Below are positions 10,839 through 25,800 of a DNA stretch of 64,000 nt, in pieces. The number at the start of each line of letters is the position of its first letter. The first letter of the stretch is position 1. The stretch is taken from the NCBI RefSeq assembly GCF_950023065.1, contig NC_088678.1, positions 22,372,580-22,436,579 on the forward strand. The letters are read 5' to 3'. The position numbers were made by a program, and so were the translations under genes. Origin of the DNA: Planococcus citri. Its lineage: Eukaryota; Arthropoda; Insecta; Hemiptera; Pseudococcidae. A model generated the notes under the pieces. The model worked only from the letters and a program-made list of their open reading frames with translations. It was not told the DNA's origin and did no database searches.

Positions 10839-13800
10839 GTGAGCCTTCAGAAATTCAGTGTGATTTGTTGATGTTGAAGTAGCCTATATAGTAGTTTGAC
10901 GCTTGTACATAGTTTGCGTTTTCGTAGTAGTAGATTTTTCTTCGCTATCGAAGATCTATTGCTTTTAGAGTTGAATATTCTCGTTCGATACCTCGCCCAA
11001 GATTATCTCTTTCTCGAGGATGAAATATATGATTTAATACCCAGCAAAGGTGTCGTGATAAAATGGTTAAACGATGTAGAAACGTTATTTACAATATCGG
11101 AAAGGTATCCTTTATTTTGATTATATATCACGATTACGGTCAAATGAATTATTCTCTTTGCGAAAGCATCTCTCATAGTATTTACCCGTGTAGGTACTCT
11201 TCGTATTGCCCATCTCATTCTCATCGTATGAACATTTCTGCCAAGCTAAATAAAATTAATATCCGCCAATTGATATAGTGTATTGTGTGCGAAAGTGTTT
11301 ATCATAATTTTACTCTTATCATCCGTTCACGTATTGTTGACAGTACGTCGAGTTGTGTGCTATACCTTCATATATAATTCTACGAATAGGTACATATCGC
11401 GTACACATTTCACCATTACCTTTTGCATTCGGAGAAGTACGTAACGTACTCGTACATTGTTATAGAAGAGACATACACTCGTACTCCTACTACATATATA
11501 CGAGTATCCCCAATATAAGACTGATTTAATGCTCTATGACGATTTTCATTTTCAACTCGAGGTACTACGTGTATTATTGTGTTTCTTATTGTTACATTTA
11601 CGAGCGTGTTACGGTATTATTCTTTTGTATCGATTCTCATCGTACACTTACCACTTGCCATTCAATGCGGAGGTCTCTCCGTTGATGTTATACTTACAAG
11701 TCTGCCGCAGATAATGCGACAAAAAAAGCATTACGTGCGTAGTTTTCCTCTTTTTTCCACTTCGATTAAGTTTGTTTTTGGGAATTGCCGGTGCAATTTA
11801 TTCTGCCGCTCGGCGATAACCTGTCCCTACGTCTTCTTTTGTTTCGAGTATACGAGGTTGATGGTGATGCTAAACCTTTTGTTCGAAGTGTTTCTCTCTC
11901 GAGCTGTTGTTAGTATTATAGATACAGATAGGTTATCGTGATGAAATTTACACCTAAGTTGAAGCGGTATTGTTTTTGATTTATTAATGTGGTTCAACAA
12001 GGGTTACTTTCTGATCGGTTTTGGTATCTTTTGATGTTTGAAACATCTGTTTGAGCATGCTAATTTCCACGACGTCGTCGTATTAAAAGAAACGTAGACT
12101 GCTCGCATGAGTCGCTCCTGGCGCAGAAGCCCCCGTACTAATTTAATGAAAAAAATTAAACAGGGATGAATTATTGTTGTTCCTACCTTGATTTAATTTC
12201 CAGTTCACATGATTCTGAGAAAATCCCCCGAATTCAGTATCCCGAACTGTCATCAGAATGACCATTTTCCTAAATAAATTTTCCTCGAACGTTTTTTTCT
12301 GGGTACTGAATTCTCGAATCAATGTTCCCCGAACGAATTTTTCCAAATGATGAAAAGGTACCTACCTAGGATTTTTGCTATTTTGGCAAATAAAACATGC
12401 GACTTTTAGGCAAATAATGACGAGAAGAAAATAGGTGTTTTTGGAACTTTGACAAAAAACTTGACTTTTTGGAAATTTTGACAAAGAAAATAAATATTAT
12501 TATTTTTGCAATTTCAACCAAAAAATGTCTTTTTTACAGTTTTTACAAAACAGTAAGTTATGTATTTTGCGATTTCGACAAAAAAAAGTTAGATTTATTT
12601 TGATAATTTTAGCAAGAAAAAACTTATTTTTTTTGCAATTTTGACCAAAAGAAAACCAGATTTTTCACCACGAAAAAGAACACGACTTTCTGAAAATTTT
12701 GTCCAAAAAAAATTTTTTTCCGCAATTTAAGCAAGCACACGGTTTATTGTAAAATTTTATGATAAAAAATAAAAAGTCGTAGCAGTCTGCCGCCAAATTT
12801 TTGTGCCAGAAACATTGGGGGCTCTTGAATTACTCGCACCCTCGCTTCGCTCCTGTGCTTCGCCTAGGTGTAACGTCAAAATCTTCAAAAAACACGTAAA
12901 ATGGATGAAAACATCCACTTTTTTGACCCTGGAGAGAAGTCAAATGGGGTTGGAAACTTGAAACCTGCAATAGGAACTTCGGGTACATCCTCCCAACGTG
13001 CTGTGAAAATTTGGACCCTCTAGGTGAATTTGGAGGAGCTGTAGGTTTGGCTAAAAGTCAAAAAACACGCAAAAATCCACTTTTTTGATCCTGGAGGGAG
13101 GTCAAATAGAGTTGGAAGGTTTAATCCTGCAAAAAGCACTCGAGGGGCACCCTCCCATTGTATTCTGAAAATTTGGACCTTCTAGATCAATTTTAGGGGT
13201 GAGGGGGTCAAAAACTGGGGTCAAATGTGGTTTTTCCCACCTTAATTAGGGCGGGGATGACCTAGGAAGCTGAAATTTGGATATGTTGATCTCAATGGGA
13301 GTACTGACCAATGGTATGATTTTGGACCCTTCTCATTCATTTAGGGTCATATTATTCCCCTCCAAAAAAATGACCTCCCTGTAATTTTCAACTTTGACCC
13401 TTCAAACTGCGGGGGTCAATTTTAGGTCCCAAAAGAACCCTATTCTCCAAGTTTGACCTTATTAGATCAATTAGAACAGGTTCAAGGTCATAAAATGTAA
13501 AAATCATCATCGTGCTGAAAAGTGCTGAAACTTATACAATACATAGATAAATAAATTATATATAAAAACTGACACACCGGGAATCGTCTAGTTTGAGGTC
13601 AAAACGTCGAGAACTATCAAAATTTTTCACTCCCGACCTTTTTATCCTAAGTTGGGCCTACCACAATAGCCATCATTTTTTACAAAAATTTGGCTAAAAA
13701 GTCACAACAACCCGATTTTTCTCAGAAATTTTTGCAAGCTCAGGAGTTTTCAAAATGATAGTTCTTTCTTTCAAAATATTTCAATTTTGTGATTAAGTCC

Positions 13801-16800
13801 TTAAGATAGTAGGTATAATTAGAATTAAACAACTAATTTGCACGTTTACCTAATAAACTGAACCGAGAAATCGATTTTTCAAAGTATATGCAGAATTGTC
13901 AAACTTTTTGAACTCTGAACCGTGAAATTTCTTCTGTACCTTGTTGAGAAGAATTGGCCATTTTTTTGGGGCCTATACCTAATCAAAAAATTTTGGAAAA
14001 AAATAAATTCGAGGTGTCTATGTGTCTACCTGAAAATCGGTCCCAATATGGATAAACATAAGCCATAGCTCGATATTTAGCTGCCCAAATTAATTTCCGC
14101 GTTTCGTATATGGAAAAATTAAAAATTGTGCTGGAGCTTCCAGAATGGTCCAAACCAAAATGGAAAATTCAAATAGCATATAAATGGCCTCACATTTCCA
14201 AAACGTTTTAGTTTTTTACCAAATTTTTTCTAAATTTCAAATTTCTAAAATTCAAAATTGAAAACCTCTCGTGGCATCTAACCTAGTTTCATTCCAGTTT
14301 TATCGCGATGTGAAAATTATTTTGTGAGCTGTCGAAGTTGTCAAAAAAAAAAAGGAATGAAAAGCTGTGTTCAATCTTTCCTTTTTCAAGTCCTAAACAA
14401 ATAGAAAAAGGGGAAATTTGAAAAAATAAACTCTTTAAACATGTCGAGAATAAACCAAAACTCAATTTTTCAGCTGACCAAAATATCAATTTCTGTGTCT
14501 TTTGGAGGAATTTAAAAATTATAGAGAAGTTGAAAATTACGTCGAAGACTCCAGAATAGGCGGGAATCGTGAAATTTAGTACAAAAAACTCGACATTAGT
14601 TTCAGCACCAATCGTCATTATTTTTACTGAATTAATTCTCTTTAAAAAATCACCGAAAATGTTCCATTTTAAAATTCGAAAAATTCGAAAAAAAATTCGA
14701 AATTGTAATTTTGAGGTTTTAGACAATGCTCTTTCCAGAAATTGTAGTCGTGTCCAAATCGGAGGTAGACATCCTGAGTGGGTCCCACTGAGCCTAAATC
14801 CAAATTTGGCCGAATTTTGTTGAAATTCCTTCTGGTCACAAGGCAAAAATATTGAAATAAAAAATACATTAGACGCGAATACAATTTTTGAAAATGGTTT
14901 TACGAGGATTTTGTGAACGGTCCCAACTCCATCCCAGAATGGGAGTTTCCTTTTTTCTAAGGAAAATCAGGCAAAAAATACAACTGCAAAAAATGTGAAT
15001 TTGAATCACCACTACTCGAGGCCAAAATTTCAATAAATTTGCTTCAGGTTGTCAGAAGTAATTTTGATTCCTCCAGTGAAGTTGAAAAACAGAGTTGCAG
15101 TTTGTAATTCAGGAAACAAATCTTGTAAGAAGATTTGCGTTGCTTCCTGGCGCAGAAACCGCCTCCCTGAAATCATTCAAAAGAAAGTGATTCAAGCTGT
15201 TCTGACTTGAATTAGCCTGATTCATCCCCATCAACGTCATTACCACAAGTGCGAGAACATCAAACAAGTGAAATATCCAACTTTAATTTTTTTTTAGAAA
15301 CAACAAATTAGTTAATTCTACTCATTTCGATCACAGTTTTTTACCAATTCGCATTCTCGCGCTGTTTAATCTACTCACACGTCTGAGTAGGTATGTTATG
15401 TACATAAAAGATGCTCTAAAAAAAATAAAGAAGAGGAAAAAAACGAGAAAAAAAATCAAGAAACATTGGCAGGAAAAAAGTCAATTTACAAACAAAAAGA
15501 ACTGATGAAGCACGTACTTTACAAACGGAAATCTGTTTCGCGATTGTTTTTTTTTCTCTGTCGATGCGATATAAAAGTATTACGAAATGTGTAGATATTT
15601 TTGCTGCTTCTTCTTTTTAGCGGTAAGAAATGTGCATAGTGCACGGGAAATGAACGCATAAACTGCCTTCTTGTAATAATAACGATTGCAATCAAACGAA
15701 AATCAAGCGTTGATGCGATTTTCTTTCCTTTTGCACTGGCACTGTGAGAAAAAATCGTACAGATTTCCACATTATTATTATTTTTTCTTCGGCGAAAGAA
15801 AAATGAAAAATAGCATCGTGTTATAATAAAATTCACCCAAGACTCGTCGTCGTTGTCTCCGTTTCAAAAGTAATACTTCAAAAAAAAGTAGGTGATAAGT
15901 TTTCCTTTTTCGTTCGCTCTTTTTCGCTTTTCTTTTTTTTTTTTCAATATTAATAAACAACGGACGCCATTCGAGTGGAAGAACGGCCCCAAAATTAAGA
16001 TGCGAAAGTTTTTTAATAAAGTTACTCCGCAGGAATGGTGTCTCCCGTTAAATCACTAGGTATCGATAATTCTTCCAACACTTTGCAGTTCGTCTATGGT
16101 ATTGAAATGAGAGAGCTGACAAAGATGCAATATTATATGTATCGCTAGAAGAAAAAATAAACGCGGGAACTCGGTGTATTTTGAATATGGAGAGAATTTA
16201 CATACCTGTATAAGTAATACTTCAGTTCTAAAATTCATATATACGTTAAGTTATCTCAAAAAATTCTTCATCAAATGAAATTGAAACGAAAATGCAGTAG
16301 GTAATTAAGACGTAAAACCAAGTGACTGAATAATCAGCAGAATGTAGACTAATTTCCTTTATCCGGAGGTGGAGGGAGAGAAAGAAGGGTGGGAAGTGGC
16401 CTTATATAGATAAAAACCTAGAATTAACGAATAAGACGTCCAAAAACACATTGAATTTCTTTTTTTGAGTAATGGCGAATTTTTGAAAATTACAAATTCC
16501 GATTTCACCCTTGAAAAATATCAAAATTGGATTAACTCTAGGTAAAATGACGCCGAAATGTGTTTCGTAATTGTTGCTCCCTTCTCCCTCTTTACAAAAA
16601 GAAACCTAAATGGACTTCTGAGTTTTCCAGATTCTGAAAATTCTCATCTAAAAAGCCATAATTGAATTCAAAGCTTGTATTCATGACCTATCACAACGAT
16701 TCGGGTAATTTTTTTTTATGCTTGGCTGCCTGTGAGACTTCATAGTTTTCTTTAAAGGCGAATTATTTAAAACAGGGAAATTCAAAAAACATCTTTTAGA

Positions 16801-19800
16801 AACGAATAAAGTTTCATCTTGCCATCTCAAACAAATCAAATTACAAGTACGTAAATTTTCAAAAATTTGCCAAAATTAAAAAAAATAAATTTAGCTTAAG
16901 AAATTGTGAGCAATGATGTATTTTTGAATCCACTATCAATTGTTTCCCCATTTAAAATTATCAATTCTCACTTCTTTAGATGAGCAAAGGTTTGATTTCT
17001 GCGCCAGGAGCAACCAAAATGCTGTTTTACAGTGTTGACTTGACTTTTGGCAATTTTAACGAAGAAAATAATAATTTTTATTTGCAATTCCAACCAAAAA
17101 TGTGTCTTTTTTACAGTTTTTTACAAAATGGTAACATTTTTTTGCAATTTTGGCGAAGAGTAAGATTTTTTTGGTACATATTTTAGGAAGAAAAATTAGT
17201 TTTTTGCTAAAAAAAAAACAGATTTCTTACCATTGTACAAATGTAACGGATTTTTTTTGTTGAAAAAATCACTACTTGTTCACTACTTTTTTCACTACCT
17301 TTTTTCAAACAAATTTTTAGAAAGCTCTACACTCAATCACCCCTCCTCCACACACAAAAAGAATGCACAAATTAGAAATTTTCACTGGAAAATTTTCAAA
17401 AAAATTTAAATTGAGAGGAGGTTTGTAAACAAAGTATTTTTTAATTTCATCAAAAATAAACTCTTTTTTTAATGATTTGAAGGTAGGTACCTATGTAGTT
17501 ATATGGGTTGCGAGTTTGTATTTTTTCACTACCTTTTTGACTAAATTCACTACTTTTTCACCACTTTCACTACATTCACTACTTTTACTACCTATTAAAC
17601 ACCCTGTGTACGACTCAAAACAAACAAGAACTTCTAAAAATTTTGTCCAAAATAAGTTTTTTTCCAAAATTTAAAAAACAGGATCTTTTGGCAAATTTTT
17701 TGATTAAAAAAAATGCATTTCAATAATTGTGACTTCAACCCGATTTTTCTCTGCAGTTTTGGCAGAAAACGAGACCCTCTGAGAAGTTTGTTCAAAAAAA
17801 GTAGTTTCTGCACTTTTAGAAAAAAACTTTTTGATCTTGGTGGAAATTGGTAGATCTTGAATAGATAGCCGGGGAGCCCGTTTAAGGATCAATTGCACCC
17901 CCCCCCCCGGTTGATCCTCCGGGACAACTTTTTTCTTAAAGGGGGAGTCCTGAAGAACATTTCTAGCCCTTGTACTCAAAAAAAAGTGGTCCTACTTACA
18001 AAATGGCGGCCATTATGATTGACAGGTCAGCTGAAATCGCAGATTTTGCGTTCCAACTTCCAACATAAGACTTGCACAAAATTTTTCAAACTGTACAAAG
18101 ATAGATCGAAAGATCAAGCAAACATTTATCACCTGTCAAAATTTCAAAAGCTGAAGTGCGTTTTTCGATTTTTGGTGAATTTTTGAAAATCAAATTTAAG
18201 TCAAAAATGAGGGGAAAAAATCAAAATTTTACCAAATTTGTAATAGTGGTAATAGGAATAAATACGATAGGGTGATATTGTGATAATTACATCGTGGGAA
18301 TCATTGCAAGAATTATTCCTTAGAGAAGGAATAATTACCTCTCCCAAACTAGCTCAAAATGTACGGAGAGTCTACACCCTTCCTACCCTTACTATTCACT
18401 TAATTCAAAAGACTGTTAATAATAACAACCGAGTGAACATTTCATGTCCCAAAAGTCGATGTATTACATGAAATATTACAGTAATGGAAATACTTTACAA
18501 GTTACGAAAATAAAACTAGTGCAGTTAGCATAGGCAAAACTCCTACATCTATGCTAGAGTAATAGTATAACATAAGTTACGAAATATGAGTTCGTCAACG
18601 ATATAGGACATAATATTAAATTTAAATAGGAACACCTGATGTGATTGTGTCCTTCATCGTTCTATCTACATACATGGTTCACACTAAATCCCCATGCATG
18701 TAGATAGATAATTTTGATTAACATAGAAATAATGAAGTTAATCTAAAAGGCACATGATCGGGGTAAAATCCCATTATTCAAATGTACGCATTAATCTACT
18801 CACCTGTGGGTCCCCCAATACTAGGCCCGAGCGTAGATTCTAGTTTTAGAAACACTTTTGTAGGGTTGCCACTTCTCCCAGTCCGGATCTGGTGAAGGGT
18901 CCAAAAATAGGGATAACTAATGGATCCCCATCGGGGGTTACGTTAAAAGTTTGAAATAAAATATGTTTTAGCCACCAAAGGTGGTATAAAATAAAGAGAG
19001 AACTAGCACGACACATTCTAAGTTAAATGGGTATAGTCAAAGACAAGACCCTGCCACCGCGAATAGCAGGATTCAAGTAAGGAGGCGAGCTCGACGCTCT
19101 CAGAGAGATACCTCGAGTTCGCGAATCGTCTATGACGTCAGTAGTTCACACATTGTCATTTACTGTTGGGGTAGAGAGATGCCCAGGGGGATCGTATGAT
19201 CGAAACATCTAGAAGAACCCAAATAAGATGACCTTCACGAGGTACATCTTTGAAATATTGCATAGGCAATATGTACGACATGGACTACCTATGGCGGTCA
19301 GGGCATATTTCCCCATTACAAATTCACCAAGAAAGCTGAAATTTGGGAAATACCCTATTTTCAACCTGTCAAATCGATTGGAAACGGTTTCAAACCGTTC
19401 TGAGCAGTTCTGGAGCCTCCAGCAGGTTTTTGAAACTCGAAATTGTCACAGAATTCTATCAAACTTAGATGGAAAGTCGAAATTCATTCTGCAAACTAAT
19501 TTCAATACGCTACGAAGTCGACTGCTGGTGGATTTCAAGTTGTTTTGGAGCCTCCAGCGACTTTTTGAAAGGTCGTATGGCGTTTTTTTGGAAAATTGAA
19601 ATTTCCAAAAAATAGCTGGAAGCTTCAAAACCATTTGAAACCACGACGTAGTCGACTTCATATCGTATTGAAATTAGTTTGCGAAGTAAATTTCAACTTG
19701 TCAACTCCAAGTTTCAAAAATCTACTGGAGGCTCCAGTAATTTTCAAAAAGTCGCTGGAGGCTCCAAAATGACTTGAACTTACCTGAGGTCGTCTTCAGA

Positions 19801-22800
19801 GGGTGTTAAAATTGGAGTGTAGAGTAAATTTTAGCTTTCCATCTCCACTTGATGAAATTTTGGGGAAATTTCAAGTTTCAAAAATTTACTGGAGGCTCCA
19901 GGAATTTTCAAAAAGTCGCTAGAGGCTCCAAAACGACTTGCAATTCGCTTGCAGTACTTCGTAGCGTATTGAAATTGGTTTGCAGAATAAATATCAGCTT
20001 TCCAACTCCATTTTGATAGAATTTTGTGAAAATTTCGAGTTTCAAAAATCTGCTGGAGGCTCCAGAACTGCTCAAAACGGTTTGAAACAGTTTCCGATCG
20101 ATTTGACAGGTCGAAAATAGGGTATATTTCCCAAATTTCAGCTTTCTTGGTCAATTTAGTAAAATTTTGATTTTTTCCCTCATTTTTGACCTAAATTTGA
20201 TTTTCAAAAATTTACCAAAAATCGAAAAACTCACTTTAGCTCTTGAAATTTTGACAGGTGATAAATGTTTGCCTGATCTTTCGATCTACTTTTGTTCGGT
20301 TTGAAAAATTTTGTGCAAGTCTTATGTTGGAACGCAAAATTTGTGATTTCAGCTGACCTGTCAATCATATTAGCCGCCATTTTGTGAGTAGGGCCACTTT
20401 TTCTTTGAGTACAAGGGCTAGAAATGTTCTTTAGGACTCCCCTTTTAAGAGAAAAGTTGTCCCGGAGGATCAACCGGGGGTGGGGGTGCAATAGATCCTT
20501 AAGGGGGTTCCCCGACTAAGATTTTCTCTACTTTATCAATAGTTTTTGATATTGTGTGATTGCTGGAAACTCCTTAAATCGATCTAGAAGGTTGAAATTT
20601 GGCATGTAAATTCAGGAAGTGTGTTTTCTTCAGTATTTTGAGGGTTTCGATTTTTCAATCACTTTTCCAGCCTCAAAGAAGTGGATTTTCGCACCTTTTA
20701 TCAATGATTTTTGATTTTGTGTCATCGCTGAAGTTGCTCCAAATCGACTAGTTAGTTCAGTATTATCCTCCTTCGTCTGCTGTAATATGCAATTGTTGCG
20801 CAGATATGCAGAATCAGTTGCATTCTCATTCCCTTCAAGACCCTAAAATCACCCTGTATGATAGGTTAGCTTCATGTTATAATTGTCTGTCGAGTAAAGA
20901 GTTCTACTCGGCAGCTTTGACGTCATTCTTGGCATTATTTACTGACTAAAACCGGTATTCTACTTGAAAGGTAATTAAGAATACGGAAACGATTCTGCTG
21001 CTAAGCTGCGTATAGTCAAGACCTGAGGTCCGGATACGAGTGTACTATACGTTTAGAATATAGAATATATAAAGTGCCTCGCGACACACACACTCAAAAG
21101 CATAGATTGTACGTTTGTGCGCCGGCAGATATGGCATATAGCTTGTGATTTGTTTATACGTATAGTTGACAGCTAAGCCGCTTATCTAGTTTACCGTAAG
21201 AGTACGATTCGAAATCATTTCGCTAGAACATTTTTATCCTTTACAAAATTGAATCACGTATTCGGCTCGTAGTACTATAAAGACGAAGAAGAAGCTCGCT
21301 CTTCATCTCGTAGCTCCGTTCGCCCCTGTGGTCCGAAGCTCGCAGTAAGGAAAAATGCGGCATTATCAACAGACAGCAAGAAGCTTTAGACTTTGATAAC
21401 AAAACGTTGGTAATATTTTAAAAATGAGATAAAAATTTTACGACTGATTTGTTAGGCAAAATAAAAGCTCGAGCTGGGAGCATGGGACTGTGATGTTGTA
21501 GGCGAATTGAGCATACAGCGAGTACATCTACAGAGTACATGGCGTGTGTAATTTTAGCCCGTCAAATTTACGCCATTGTTTAGTCGTACATGGCGTGTAT
21601 AACTCTAGCTGTAAGAGCAAAGCGAACGAAGGAGTCGGTAAAGGGTGAAAAATACCGAGTACACGGTTCACGTTATTTGTTACTTAGGTATATAACCATT
21701 TCGGCGTACAAAAGAAGACGTAATGCCATTTGCTGCGACCATTGCACGAGTTTTACACGGCTGTGTGCGTCTATTTTCGCGATGCATTTGCTTTTCATTC
21801 TTTTATCGAGTTCGGTTTTTTCGTCGTCGTTAATTTGGTCGAGCTTTTTTCATTTGTACGTCTTTTTTTTTCATTTTCTCCGTGCTTTTTTTTTGCAGCA
21901 GTTCTTTTAACGGTGTAAATTTTTTTTCGCTTTTCTCTGTATTACTTTGTACATTAGCGATCTTGTTTTTTGGATATTTTTTTTGTCGTTCGCCGTTTCT
22001 ATTTTTTTTTTCTCGCTCTCTTTTATCAGCTTTTAATCATTCCGAATGGAAACGAATGTCACCTTTTTACCAAATAAGAAAATATTTTAAATAAATTAAT
22101 TTATTTGCCAGCCGTATAGTCGAAGCTTTAAGCGAAAGCGCGCACCGGTCACCGGGCTCTGACTCTTCTACCCCCCTCTGGTCCCGGTCAAACACCGATG
22201 ACTTTTATTAATTGTTTTTTAACTGAACTTTAATCGATTTCTCCGCCGATCCCTGCGTTGAAAGTTTTTTTTCCACTAACGAGCTGATTGAGTTCACGAT
22301 GAGGTGATCGGTAAAAGGCTACAGAAGAGGGCTGTCATATTATCGTGTAACTGATGCGTCGTCTTCCAAGTTAATGTCTTTACCTTTTTTTTTCCCTCTC
22401 CCAATTTCTTTTTCTATGTCTGTTACGGTGACGTTTGCACGACAATTGCTTCTGTGTGTATTGTATAGTACCTAAAAGATGTGAAATGAGTTTTGCTTTT
22501 GTGTGGCTTTTATTTCATTTTAGACTGTTTAAATATTTATGATTTGACGAATTCTCATTATTATGGCTTTTATCAAAAGTAATATATAATTGCGTTTGAA
22601 TGCGGTGAAATAATATTTCATATTTTTTCTGTTTTGTGAAGTTGAAGTTTTATTTTGCAGTAGCATCGTATATATAGCTTATAGATAGATTTATAGTTTA
22701 TAGAAGGTGACGTGACATAAATTTGTTAAATAATTGACGTGTATTATTTTTTTTTACAGGGTTTAACCTTTTTCCTGTCATACACGATCCTTGCTTCGAT

Positions 22801-25800
22801 GTTAGGAATGCTTCAATTTGGTTACAACACAGGCGTTATAAATGCTCCGAAAGCGGTAAGAATTTTATGTTGTTTTTAAACCTAAGTATTTAGTTACTAC
22901 ACAAGAATTGAAAGATGTGTTCGATGGGTCTTTTTCTCACTCCGAAAATTTACAATTCCTTGATTATGCGATGATTTAAGAACGATTTTTAATTGAAAAT
23001 TGCATTAAAATACTCGTAAATTAATAATTTTTTCGAAGCTGAAGATTGTCAGTTTCAGTCCAGCTGCGAGAATGAATTTTTTAAAGTATTTTTTAAATTC
23101 TTCCAAAAGCATCAAAAGTGATGAGGACTATTGAAAGTTTGAAAATTCGCTTTTGAAGTGCTCAATTCAAAAATCTTACGTATCGGTGAATTTCATGCTG
23201 ATTAATACTCCCCAAGGGGCAAGGACGGTACACTCGATCATATTTTGGGGGTAGAGGAGAGGGAAGTGAGGGGTGCGTAAAATTATTAAAATGATGAAAT
23301 GTGAATTTATCCAATCAGCTCTGGAAAGACAATTTTCCGGCAAGTTGATCGAGTGATGGAATCAAATATTTCGATAGATTTGAAAAATAATCCAAAATTG
23401 ATCATTGAAAACTGGAGCACATTCGTGTTATCTGCCCTTATGAATTTTTGTCTATTTTTGAAAACAAATTTAAAGATGTCGAAGATCAATTTTTGAAGGC
23501 TCTTTAGATTGGTTGAAATGGGAGTAGGTACATAATTTGATTTGTAAGGATGATGAAGAGCTATATCTGATTGGAATTTTAGTATTTTGTTGTTGTTGTT
23601 GGTTTTTTTTTGAAATTTTAACAAAAACTATTTTCAATACTTAAATTTTGAATTTAATTTCAAATTTTATAGATTTTTTCCAATTCGCGATTAATGAATA
23701 ATTTTTATTTCATTTTTCTACCAATTTAACATTTGGCGGATTTCGATTTTAATTTCGATCAAAATCGAATCTTAATTTCGTATTTGATTCGATCGATTTC
23801 TCAATGAATTTCGATGTCATTTTCGATTTTTTTTTTGTTACATATATTATGCTTGATGGATTCGTGTAAACATTGTATTTGATTGACTTTTACCGAATCA
23901 TTTTTAATGTCGAATTGTTTCGACTTTGTACAAAATAATAGTGAGTCGATTTTTTTTAACTGAAATGAAATTTCAGCCAAGTTTGATTTTAATTTCTGAT
24001 TTCAAACTGATAAATTTTTGGCGGGTTTTGATTTCACTGTCGAACAAACGATCGTGTAATTTTCGGATTTAATCGAGTTTTTCCAAATACGTTGTTTGGT
24101 GAATCAGAGTGAAAATTTTGAACTGAACTGATTTCTTACCGAATCATTCTTAACGTCAATTTTTTTCGATTTCTTGTGAAATAATTAGTCGATTTTTTTT
24201 TTGACAAATGAGTATATTTTCAGCCAAGTTCAATTTCAATTTCTAATTAAAATTGTGATAAATTTTTGGTGGATTTCGATTTCACTATTCGAACCAAATT
24301 GAATTTAAATTTCTAATCCGATCAATTTCTCAATGAATTTCGATGTCATTTTCGGATTAAATCGATTTTTTGACATAATTATGCATTTCATATGAATTTG
24401 AGTGCAGATTTTGAATCGAATTGCTTTTTTATCAAATAATTTGTATATCGAGTTGTTTCAATTGTTTGCGGAATAGGTAGGTACCTAATAAGTTGGTTTT
24501 TTACCAAGTAAATTTTTGGAGATTTTTGGTTTCAATTTCTAAATTAATTTTTGACCGGATTTCAATTTTGAATTAATTCCACTTTTCAAGAAAAATGATT
24601 AGATACCTAATCAATTTTTTTACGAATGAATTTTCAGACAAGTTTGGATTTCGATTTTAATTTCGAATTTTGAATAAAATCAATTTACTCAGGTTCTGAA
24701 TTTGATCGATTTTTGATAAATTTCTGTCATTTTTGAATAAAATCGGTTTTTTTTGGCACATTCATATTTAATGAATTCGGGTAAACATTTTGAAATGAAT
24801 CGAAGAATCGATAATTTTTACGTCGAATTGTTTGGATTTTTTTTTCAAATCAACGTTTAGGTGAAAAGTTTGATTTCAATTTCTAAATGAATTACCTAAC
24901 TTTTCATCTGATCAGCTCCCACATTTCAATTTGTGGTGCCTCCTCCAGGGTCCATGGATGAAACTTCCATTTGAGCCGGAAGTGTATCATCTCCATACAA
25001 TTCTTGTATGTAGCTGATCCAGATCTCTTCGGTTTCTTGATTGTTAACACAGTACTTTCCGTCTTTTCCTCGCATATAGGGGACCCTGCCCTACAATGGT
25101 GCAGTTCCTAAGACGGCGCAATTCTTTCTGGCATCTGGCAACGCTGATGTAAAAACCAACTGTACCCTGTCTTTGTGCTTCACATCTTCGACTTTTCAAC
25201 ATAGTCGTATGTCCTGCTTGAACAATTACGTTTCTTTCTTGAGAACGTATTTTTGTTTTTTTGCTTAAAAATTTGATCATTGCTATTTTTTGCCAGAAGC
25301 TCTTCCAAATTGGTTTCATCACTAAAAGTGACTGAAAGTATCTTATAATGTGCGAAATTTCATCTACTTTTTAATGCACTACTCAGTTTTTTCATTAGTG
25401 TTTATGTTCATTCAAAATTGACTAATATTTGAATTCGTATAACCAGTCCTATGATGGCGCAGCTGCAAAAGCAGAAGTTTTTCATCAACAAAAATGGGTA
25501 GAATTAGGTGAATTGTGTAGTAGTGTATATGTGCCCACGTCTAGTAAAAGGGTACTAAGGGTAAAAACGTAAATTTTACAGGAGAGCGGTTTAAAGTTTA
25601 CGTTTGTATTTTCACGTAATTTGAGTGTAAAAACGTGAAACTTCGCGTGGTGATGTAGTTTTCGACGCTATTTAGCAATATGTATATTGTTGAAAAACGC
25701 ATTTTGCCTTGCAGTAGCGCTAGCCGCTTGATTAAGGCACCCGCTCACGGAGCGAGAGGTACCGAGATCGAGTCCCGCCTCGGGCACAAAATTTTTTCAA

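Noticed and set aside
14289..14846. A 185-codon minus-strand ORF
   Set aside because: Low-complexity Phe/Ile/Lys-rich product, no splice context, no recognisable domain, and it lies in degenerate repeat DNA.
22139..22200. GC-rich stretch suspected to be an exon
   Set aside because: No open frame with matching splice sites in phase with exon 2.
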